Positions 7,277 through 14,366 of a DNA stretch of 38,366 nucleotides are shown here, one piece after another. Positions within the stretch are counted from its first letter, which is position 1. Each line of letters opens with the position of its first letter. A program made the position numbers and the translations under genes. Source of the stretch: an uncultured bacterium (GTDB lineage: Bacteria > Verrucomicrobiota > Kiritimatiellia > PWTM01); NCBI GenBank assembly GCA_938005705.1, contig CALLML010000020.1, positions 1-38,366 of the forward strand. Reading direction: 5' to 3'. The notes under the pieces are model-generated. The model was not told the origin of the DNA. It made no database searches and worked only from the letters and a program-made list of their open reading frames with translations.

Positions 7277-9154
7277 ATGCGAACCCGCGGACGATGGGCG
7301 GCCCTTTTTTTCCTGCTGGTGGTGGTCATCACGTTGACTGTCGCCATCTGGCAGTACCATCAGATGATCGTCGCCATCTATGACGGCGCCTCGGCATCGG
7401 TCTATCGCCGGATGATGCGGCCGTTCGCCTCCGGCAGCGATTCGATCGGTCAGAAACCTGTACGCATCGCGCTGTGGCACGCCGAGGCGGCCGGCGAGGT
7501 CCTCGGCGCCCCTCCGCGCGCCTTTGACGAGTGGGTGCGGCAGTGGGAGCACTTTTTCGCGCGCGAACGGTTTTCCTACCGGCGCATCACGGGCGCCGCT
7601 CTCGACGTCGGCGCCCTCGCGGAATTCAATGTGCTGGTCCTGCCGACCGCCGTCGCCATGAGCAACAGCGAGATCGAGGCCGTCAAACGCTTTCTGCAGC
7701 GCGGCAACGGGGTGGTGATGATGTGGGCTACCGGCACCCGCATGGAAACCGGCGCCTGGCGTTCCGCCTCTCTACTGCAGCAAGTCGGAGGCCTCGAGAT
7801 CACCGGTCCTGTGCCCGAAAGCGACCGCGCGGGTGTTTCCTCGATCGCGATGTCCGGACGATCGCCGTTGACGCTGGGTCTCCCACCGGGACTCGTGATT
7901 TCCGTGGCGCGTTACGATGAACCGCTCGCTGCCCGAATCCGCGAACCCCGCGTGGAGGCCGTGGGCGCGTGGATACGGGCGAGCCGTTGGTCTCCGCAAA
8001 GCCGCCTTTCCATGGAGGATCAGCGCGATCGCGCCGTAATCGCGTACGGCGATTATCTGGGCGGGCGTTTCGTCTGGTTTGGTTTTCCACTCGGCGCCGC
8101 CGCCCGACCGGATCAGGCGCAGGCGATGGATTTGCTGACCCGGCAGGCCGTGGCTTGGGCGGCACGGCAGCCGATCGCCTACAAAATGTTCTGGCCAGAG
8201 AATATCTCCGGGGTTTTCACGCTGAGCTGGAGCCTCAACCATCCAGATGAATTCGACGAGCGGTTGCCTGCGCTCGCCGGCCAATATCGTTTGCCGTTGA
8301 CTTCCTTTGTCTCGCCTCGTTTGGTGGAAGAGGCGCCGGAACTCGTGCGGCGCCTCGCCAATTTTGGACCCGTCGGGCTGTGGGAAGTGGACGGCGATGA
8401 GGTCCGGCAACCGCCCTCTATCGAGACGCTGATCCGGTGGCGGGAACAGATCGAACGCTTGGTCGGTTCCCGGAACGTGGGGGCGCGGCTCTCGGTGCCG
8501 GTCGTGCCGGATCAGTGGCTGGATGCCCTCGTCCGCGCCGGCTACGCGTATCTGTCTGGCACAGACTATCGCCACCTCCTGCCGCAGGTCGTGCGTACGA
8601 ACCGCCCCCTGCCGGTTTTCGCACGTGAGCGCGAGCTGTGGTTGATGCCGGAGATGCCGTTGCCCGATCTCGAGGCTTCCGTGCAGTCCTCTCGGCCACT
8701 GGAATATGGTATCGAGGCGGCTGTGGACGCCATCGCGATGGAGGGCGGATTGCTGAACCTCTCGTTAATGGCCGCGCAAGTGGACTCGACCACCATGAAA
8801 CGGCTCGACGTCATTCTCACCCGTGCCAAACGGGCGCGTATTTGGGCGACGGATATCGTTTCCGTCCTTGAATTTTACCGCGTGTGGGGACATCTGAGAG
8901 TGTCCACCGATTATCCAACCCCCAACCGCTCGGCAATCCAGATCAGCAATACCGGCACCCGCTACAGCGGCGACCTGGCGGTGTACATCCTGCTGGCCCG
9001 TCAGGCGGAAACCGTCAACATCACCCCCACGACACTCGGTTCACCTTCCGCGCACGCCTTTACCGCCGACGGCATTACCTGGCGGTTCGATATCGCGCGC
9101 ATCCCACCCGGCAAGAATTACCTGTATCATCTTTATCGCACCGAATCCCGTTGA
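7277..9154 (+). CDS. membrane-anchored GATase-like plus degenerate polysaccharide-deacetylase-like protein
   Basis: 625 residues. An N-terminal helix (about 8-27) anchors an extracytoplasmic protein. Residues ~50-250 look like a class I glutamine-amidotransferase-like fold (FNVLVLPTAVAMSN; KRFLQRGNGVVMMWATG). From ~305 on the pattern follows a NodB deacetylase: GVFTLSWSLNHPDE where the TFDD motif should be (~313), GLWEVDGDE (~367) where the HxxxH metal motif should be, then SVPVVPDQWLDALVRAGYAYLSG, like the NodB strand-helix end. The acidic and histidine metal ligands are missing, so catalysis by the usual mechanism is doubtful. In pga systems PgaB deacetylates the polymer; this may be a binding or guiding protein instead. 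A TIM-barrel of another family is possible. Confidence 0.6.
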   Translation: MRTRGRWAALFFLLVVVITLTVAIWQYHQMIVAIYDGASASVYRRMMRPFASGSDSIGQKPVRIALWHAEAAGEVLGAPPRAFDEWVRQWEHFFARERFSYRRITGAALDVGALAEFNVLVLPTAVAMSNSEIEAVKRFLQRGNGVVMMWATGTRMETGAWRSASLLQQVGGLEITGPVPESDRAGVSSIAMSGRSPLTLGLPPGLVISVARYDEPLAARIREPRVEAVGAWIRASRWSPQSRLSMEDQRDRAVIAYGDYLGGRFVWFGFPLGAAARPDQAQAMDLLTRQAVAWAARQPIAYKMFWPENISGVFTLSWSLNHPDEFDERLPALAGQYRLPLTSFVSPRLVEEAPELVRRLANFGPVGLWEVDGDEVRQPPSIETLIRWREQIERLVGSRNVGARLSVPVVPDQWLDALVRAGYAYLSGTDYRHLLPQVVRTNRPLPVFARERELWLMPEMPLPDLEASVQSSRPLEYGIEAAVDAIAMEGGLLNLSLMAAQVDSTTMKRLDVILTRAKRARIWATDIVSVLEFYRVWGHLRVSTDYPTPNRSAIQISNTGTRYSGDLAVYILLARQAETVNITPTTLGSPSAHAFTADGITWRFDIARIPPGKNYLYHLYRTESR

Positions 9155-9170
9155 GCCGGAGTTCGGATTC

Positions 9171-9193
9171 AAGCCCGTACGGGAGATTTTTTC
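9171..9193 (+). terminator. weak terminator-like palindrome and T-run after the glycan cluster
   Basis: CCCGTACGGG (9174-9183) is self-complementary and is followed after two bases by ATTTTTTC. The stem is short because the palindrome has little loop, so termination may be inefficient. A new promoter-like sequence follows at 9263, which supports a transcript boundary here. Confidence 0.3.
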
Positions 9194-9262
9194 AGCCATG
9201 ATCGGCATCGGCCTCAGACCCTCGAGGATAAAGCGCCTCGCGTAGAATAGGCATCGGTAGAT

Positions 9263-9292
9263 TTGACAAACTGCGCGGCACCGGATGATACT
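9263..9292 (+). promoter_or_regulatory. sigma70-type promoter of the ABC-2 cassette, possibly leaderless transcript
   Basis: A perfect -35 TTGACA (9263-9268) is followed after 18 bases by GATACT (9287-9292), 4 of 6 to the -10 consensus. The predicted transcription start falls around 9299, and the ATG of the next gene is at 9302. No ribosome-binding site lies between, so the message may be nearly leaderless. Confidence 0.45.
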
Positions 9293-9301
9293 CTCACCCT
9301 C

Positions 9302-11776
9302 ATGCGCGAAAGGGGCGTCATTGCGTTGTTTCTCCGCCGGCGGCGCGCGCTGTCCGTGGTCGCCATGGGCCTCGCAGTGGCGTCGGCCATCGCCGCGCCG
9401 GATCCCACGGGCGGAACGCGACCCCGGATTTACCACGTCCGCCCCGGTTACGGATTCCAGGCGCGCGTCGGTTTCTGGAATCCGCTGTTTCTGGACATCG
9501 AGAACCCCGGCGCCGCCACGCAGGTGGTCGCCGCGGTTGAGTGCGTGGGCGAACGCATCTCCCAATCGCTCGCCGTGCGCCGCGTCGTGACACTGCCGCC
9601 GCGCTGCGGCATGCGAGTCTTCCTTCCGATCTTTCCCGACCGCGAAAGCGTCGGCGGCGGCCGAACCACCGAATTCGCCGATGCCACGCTCAGCGACGGC
9701 GCGGCGGCGCGTTGGGGCGGCTTGTCCGTCATGGGCTCGCTCGCGTCCGAGGATCAACCGTTTCACCTGGTCTGCGACGCCGAGTCCCGCTCGTACAACT
9801 TCGTCAAGACGCGCGTCGCCGCCGGATGGGAGAGAGATGCGGCGCGCGCAGTGGTGACGGCCCGCGATCTGCCGCGGCGCGAGATCGCCCTCGCGCCGGC
9901 GGACGTAATCATTCTCGGCCCCCTCGGCGGATATTCGCTGGACGCGTTTCAGGCGGAGGCCGTGCGTCGGTGGATCGAAGCGGGCGGCATTCTGACCATC
10001 GTGCCCGGGGCGGGTTTTGACGCGGCAGGACTCGGTATACTGGAACCGCTGCTGCCGGTGGTCTATGGCGCTCCCGTTGTCGTGAACGAGGCGCCTTTTC
10101 CGGAGGACGGCGCGGTGCCGGCTTTCGCTGCACCCCACGGCCTGCTGTGGCGCCCGATGACGCTCCGCGACGGCAGCCGCACCCGTCTCGGTCCGCCCGA
10201 CGCGCCGATCGTGGCGGAACGGCGCCTCGGCGAGGGACGTATTGTCGCGTTCGCCTTCGATCTCGGCGACGCGACGTTCGAACAATGGCCGGGCGCAAGC
10301 GCGTTCTGGAGCCAGCATGTCGAGCTGCCGCCGCCCTCCGTTCGCCATGCAGCGCGCCGGCTTTCTCATCAAGACGTGCTACCGCCGCTCATCGGCGAAA
10401 TGGCCGGCATCGAAGTGCCGTCGCCGCGCCAGGTGCGCCTCTATCTGGCTTCGGTCTGCGTGCTCATTTTTGTGCCAATTCTGCTCGGGCATCTCTTCCG
10501 CTGTCCGGAGACCGGTTGGATCGTTGCGCTGTTCCTGGGCATCGGTGCCGGTGTAACCGCCATGCGCGCCGGACGCCCGCCGGCGGATGCATCCTCCCCG
10601 CAGGAGATCGAAATCTATCAGGCCCGCGGCCGGTCCGGCGCCGAAGGACTTTTGGTCCAGTCCGCTTTCGGCCTCTTCGCGCCTTTGGGCGGCGCCTTCT
10701 CCGTGCGCGGATCGAGTGAAGGTGTCGCGCCGCGTCCCGGCGTCGAAACGGTGACTCCTCCGGAGCGTTTTGATGCTGAATGGACCGACCGTCTCGAAGT
10801 GACCGGCCTGCGGGTGCGGCCGCGGACGGTGCGCACATGGTCTGTCGCATCCGCTGTCGCGGCCCAGAATCCGGATCTCGAACTCCATTTCGACGCGCGA
10901 GGCCTGAACATCCGCGTGGTGAATCCGGGGCCGACGCCGTTGGAAGAGGCCTTTGTGCGCGCAGGTCGGCTTGTTGTTCCTCTCGGCGATATTCCGGTCG
11001 GCGCCGAACGGATGTTCGCCGGCATCCGTCCCGATCGTCCACGGTCGGACATGGCGCGGAGCCTTCGGCCCGTGCGGCGGGCGCGCGATTTGGCGCGCGA
11101 TCGCCTCTATGAGGCGCTCTATCCGCCCTTCGATCCCGAACGAATCTCCATCGCGCCCATCGGCGGCCTCGGCGCGGCGATCGCCTCCAGCGGCGAGTGG
11201 GACGAACCCGCGCTGGGCTATTGGTCCGACATGCCACGAGCCGCGTTGGAGCCGACGGAGCCGCCCACCCTACGCCGGGCGATGGGTTTGGTCCGCGTTG
11301 CGGCGCGAATACGCTACGCCAATGACCGCATTCTGTGGCCCCGCGGCACACTGACAGTCCACCTCGAACGCCGCGCGCCGTCACTCCGCGTCCATCCCGA
11401 CGGCTTCATCACGGCCACGCAGGCCGACACCTTCACTCTCCTCTTCACACTGCCGGATAACGCACCTGACATCGTCCCCGACGCGCTGCGCCTCTTCCGC
11501 CGATGGGAATCCGAGGAATATGAGATGGCCGTTACCCTCGTGGCCGTGGACGGCGGTCCGTCGCCGGAACTGCCGTCCACGGCCGCGGAGGGGGTGACGG
11601 AGATCGAGTCGCCGGAGCGATTCTACGACACACACGTGCGCGGGGTGCGCGTGGTCGCGCGCGTTCAACGCCGCGCCGATGTCGCCGAGCGCGTCTGGTC
11701 GCGCCCCTGGATCGCGCGCGATCTCGACATCGAAATCGCCGGCCGCGTGCGCGCAGCGAAGGAGGAAAACCGCTGA
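9302..11776 (+). CDS. large ABC-transporter-associated membrane protein with GATase-like domain
   Basis: 824 residues from ATG 9302; a TTG 13 codons earlier is part of the -35 box and is less likely. An N-terminal hydrophobic segment with AxA-type end (about 15-33) leads to an extracytoplasmic beta-rich region. A GATase-like domain (about 200-325: ADVIILGPLGGYSLDAFQ; RRWIEAGGILTIVPG) follows, then two membrane helices (about 378-425) and a long soluble C-terminal part. ABC-2 exporters of gliding/GldG type often carry an extracytoplasmic subunit with a related Rossmann-like domain, and this gene has the same neighbourhood. The stop overlaps the ATPase start (TGATG), so the products are made together. 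The exported substrate is unknown, and it is not a match I can name to a single family. Confidence 0.65.
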   Translation: MRERGVIALFLRRRRALSVVAMGLAVASAIAAPDPTGGTRPRIYHVRPGYGFQARVGFWNPLFLDIENPGAATQVVAAVECVGERISQSLAVRRVVTLPPRCGMRVFLPIFPDRESVGGGRTTEFADATLSDGAAARWGGLSVMGSLASEDQPFHLVCDAESRSYNFVKTRVAAGWERDAARAVVTARDLPRREIALAPADVIILGPLGGYSLDAFQAEAVRRWIEAGGILTIVPGAGFDAAGLGILEPLLPVVYGAPVVVNEAPFPEDGAVPAFAAPHGLLWRPMTLRDGSRTRLGPPDAPIVAERRLGEGRIVAFAFDLGDATFEQWPGASAFWSQHVELPPPSVRHAARRLSHQDVLPPLIGEMAGIEVPSPRQVRLYLASVCVLIFVPILLGHLFRCPETGWIVALFLGIGAGVTAMRAGRPPADASSPQEIEIYQARGRSGAEGLLVQSAFGLFAPLGGAFSVRGSSEGVAPRPGVETVTPPERFDAEWTDRLEVTGLRVRPRTVRTWSVASAVAAQNPDLELHFDARGLNIRVVNPGPTPLEEAFVRAGRLVVPLGDIPVGAERMFAGIRPDRPRSDMARSLRPVRRARDLARDRLYEALYPPFDPERISIAPIGGLGAAIASSGEWDEPALGYWSDMPRAALEPTEPPTLRRAMGLVRVAARIRYANDRILWPRGTLTVHLERRAPSLRVHPDGFITATQADTFTLLFTLPDNAPDIVPDALRLFRRWESEEYEMAVTLVAVDGGPSPELPSTAAEGVTEIESPERFYDTHVRGVRVVARVQRRADVAERVWSRPWIARDLDIEIAGRVRAAKEENR

Positions 11777-12729
11777 TGATCGAAACCCGGGATCTGACGA
11801 AACGATACCGATCCGTTCTCGCGCTCGATCGCCTCAACTTGCGCATCGGCGAGGGTGAGATTTTTGGATTCATCGGTCCGAACGGCGCCGGCAAGACCAC
11901 GACGATTCGTATCCTGGCCGGCCTGCTGCGCCCGACTTCCGGTGCCGTGCGAGTCGCCGGTGTGGATGTCTCGCGCCGGCCGCGGCAGGCCCGATTGCTC
12001 GTGGGGTATCTGCCGGACGGCTTCGGCGTTTATTCCGGCATGCGCGTGTGGGAATACCTGGATTTCTTCGGCGCGGCCTACCGCATTCCGCGCCGCCTCC
12101 GCCGGGACCGGATCGAACAGGCCTTGCATCTGGCCGGTGCGGAGGTCATGCGCGATTATTACGTGGATTCGCTGTCCCGCGGCATGTTGCAGCGCGTCGG
12201 CCTCGCCAAAACACTGATGCATGATCCGCCGGTGTTGCTGCTCGATGAACCCACCTCCGGCCTCGATCCGCGCGCTCGCATCGAAATCCGGGAGATGCTC
12301 AAACAGTTGCGCGCGCTGAAAAAGACGTTGATTGTCTCCTCGCATATCCTGCCGGAGCTGGCCACGGTCTGCGACCACATCGGCATCATCGAGCGGGGAC
12401 GCCTGCTGGTCAGCGGCTCGGTAGGCGACGTGCTGCGGCAGGTGCGGCAGGAACGGCAGGTGGACCTCGAGGTTCTCGGCGATCCGCAGGTCGCGGCCCA
12501 AACGCTGCAGCGTCTGCGGCCCGGCATCCTCACCGTGCGTGAGATCGTCGGCCGCCAGATTCGATTCGGCTACAGTGCGGGTGACGAGGACATCGCGGCC
12601 CTGCTCGCGGATCTCGTGCGCGCCGGTGTGCCGGTGGTGTGGCAATCGGAGCCGGCGCTCGATCTCGAACAGGTCTATTTGAGTGTCACGGAATCGGCGA
12701 AGGCCGGCGAACGGCGGGTGGTGGAATGA
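11776..12729 (+). CDS. ABC-2 type transporter, ATP-binding subunit
   Basis: 317 residues. Walker A GPNGAGKTT (34-42), signature LSRGM (133-137), Walker B with catalytic glutamate LLLDEPT (154-160) and the D-loop SGLDP follow each other normally. The C-terminal ~90 residues are the regulatory extension common in drug/gliding-type (CcmA, GldA, NatA) ATPases. A strong site AAGGAGG (11759-11765) precedes the ATG, which shares one base with the upstream stop. It powers the permease encoded directly downstream (ATGA overlap at 12726-12729). All core ATPase residues are present, so the subunit should be active. Confidence 0.93.
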   Translation: MIETRDLTKRYRSVLALDRLNLRIGEGEIFGFIGPNGAGKTTTIRILAGLLRPTSGAVRVAGVDVSRRPRQARLLVGYLPDGFGVYSGMRVWEYLDFFGAAYRIPRRLRRDRIEQALHLAGAEVMRDYYVDSLSRGMLQRVGLAKTLMHDPPVLLLDEPTSGLDPRARIEIREMLKQLRALKKTLIVSSHILPELATVCDHIGIIERGRLLVSGSVGDVLRQVRQERQVDLEVLGDPQVAAQTLQRLRPGILTVREIVGRQIRFGYSAGDEDIAALLADLVRAGVPVVWQSEPALDLEQVYLSVTESAKAGERRVVE

Positions 12730-14366
12730 TCGGCGTACCGGTGCTGGCGCGCGAGGTGCGGCAGGGGCTGCGGCGGCGGCGATCTGTCCTGTGGGCGGCG
12801 CTGTATGTGGCGGTGCTGGCGGCGACGCTGGTCTGGATCTGGCCGGAACAGGCCGTCTATACGCTCGCCGCCCAGTCATCGCGTTCGCTCGTTGTGATCT
12901 TCGCTACGGCGCTGCTCGCGGCCACACTGCTGCTGGCACCGGCGTTTTCCGCCGTGGCTATCGTCGGCGAGAAAGAACGCCGCACCTACGACCTGCTCTT
13001 CCAGACGCTGCTGCGGCCGCATGAATTGGCGATCGGCAAATTGCTCTCGTCGCTGGCACTGCTGGGCATTTTCACGGCGTTTTCGTTTCCGTTCTTCGCG
13101 GCGACATTTCTGCTCGGCGCGGTGTCGCCCTCCGAGACCGTGCGGATCTACAGCGTCGTGGGCGCCACGGCGGCGGGCGCGGCGCTCCTCGGCCTCGCGA
13201 TCAGCTCGTTCACGCGCGATTCGCACACCGCGCTCATCCGCGCCTATTCGTCCCTGCTGGTCTGGTTCGCGGCCCCCTGGGCGATCGCGGCCATCCTCGT
13301 CGGCCGCCCCGATCTCGCCGCCGCGGCGTACCGTGTGCGCGCCCTGAGCCCGCTGGCGGCGCTGCTTTCGGTCCTGCGCCCGCCTGCCGCCGGTCTTGCG
13401 CAGCCACCCGAATGGCGGCTATTCCTCGAGACGGTCGCTGTCGCCGCCCTCGCCCTGCTGATCTTTCTCATCGCCCAGTTCCTGCGCCGTCCGTCGCCGC
13501 CGCGTCGCATCGAGCGCGTGATTGATGACCGCCGCGAGATCGCGCGGCGCCGCTATCGTTTCCCCTTCTACCTCGTGGACCCTCAGCGCCGCAAAAAACT
13601 CCTTGCCGGCTGGGTCAACCCCGTCTTTGCCCGCGAAATGCGCGCGCGCGCCATGGGCGGCGGCGTGTGGTTCGTGCGCGGACTCTATCTGTGCTTCGCC
13701 GTCTCCGCCGCGCTCGTGATCCTCCTCGCCGGACAAGTCGCCGGCTACTCGCCCGACGGCCTCAAAGGCGTCGCGGTCGCGTTCCAGATCGGGCTGGTCG
13801 CGCTGCTCGGCCCCTCCCTCACCGCCGGCGCCGTCACCCGCGAGATCGAGGGCGGACTTTTCGACCCGCTGCGCATGACGCGCCTCGGCCCCTGGGCGTT
13901 GCTGGCCGGCAAGTTCGAAGTCGCCCTGCTGTTTGTTCTGCTGCTGCTGGTGGGGGCTGCGCCGCTGTGGGCCGTCATCTACGTGATGGAGCTCAACACA
14001 CTGCGCGACATTCTCATCGCCGGCGCCGTCATCCTCGCCACGATGCTTTTCGCGATCACGGCAGGCTTCTTCGCCTCGACCTTCGCCCGCCACTCGTCCG
14101 CTGCCGCCGCGCTCGCCTACGCCCTTGTATTTGCCGTCGTCTTCGCCACGCTTTTGCCCCATCTGGCGCCCGCCCGTTTTGCCCGGAACCTCCGCCTTGC
14201 GCTGGAACAGATGAATCCCTTCCTCGTGGCGTGGTCCGCCTTGCGTACCGAGGGCGCCGAAAAACTCGATTGGGGTCGCCATCTGCGGCTTTTGCTGTCG
14301 GCCTCGGCCCTACTGGGAGTCCTGAGCTATGTCCGTCTTCGTTTCAAGTTCGCGCCGGACCGTTGA
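12726..14366 (+). CDS. ABC-2 type transporter, permease subunit (two-module)
   Basis: 546 residues starting at the ATGA overlap with the ATPase gene. It is almost wholly hydrophobic. Two ABC-2 membrane modules are visible: an N-terminal set containing EKERRTYDLLFQTLLRPHEL, the coupling-type segment of ABC-2 permeases, and a second after a basic linker (about 255-300) containing TREIEGGLFDPLRMTRLGPW, the same segment repeated. The fused duplication means one polypeptide could supply both permease halves, as in some NosY/GldF-like proteins. It probably forms an exporter with the preceding ATPase and the large auxiliary protein. The substrate is unknown. Confidence 0.85.
   Translation: MIGVPVLAREVRQGLRRRRSVLWAALYVAVLAATLVWIWPEQAVYTLAAQSSRSLVVIFATALLAATLLLAPAFSAVAIVGEKERRTYDLLFQTLLRPHELAIGKLLSSLALLGIFTAFSFPFFAATFLLGAVSPSETVRIYSVVGATAAGAALLGLAISSFTRDSHTALIRAYSSLLVWFAAPWAIAAILVGRPDLAAAAYRVRALSPLAALLSVLRPPAAGLAQPPEWRLFLETVAVAALALLIFLIAQFLRRPSPPRRIERVIDDRREIARRRYRFPFYLVDPQRRKKLLAGWVNPVFAREMRARAMGGGVWFVRGLYLCFAVSAALVILLAGQVAGYSPDGLKGVAVAFQIGLVALLGPSLTAGAVTREIEGGLFDPLRMTRLGPWALLAGKFEVALLFVLLLLVGAAPLWAVIYVMELNTLRDILIAGAVILATMLFAITAGFFASTFARHSSAAAALAYALVFAVVFATLLPHLAPARFARNLRLALEQMNPFLVAWSALRTEGAEKLDWGRHLRLLLSASALLGVLSYVRLRFKFAPDR

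Noticed and set aside
9041-10372. 443-codon open frame on the minus strand
   Set aside because: Antisense to the deacetylase-like gene end and the ABC auxiliary gene; it crosses their boundary and has shadow-type composition.
11665-12879. 404-codon open frame on the minus strand
   Set aside because: Antisense to an ABC ATPase with complete Walker and signature motifs.
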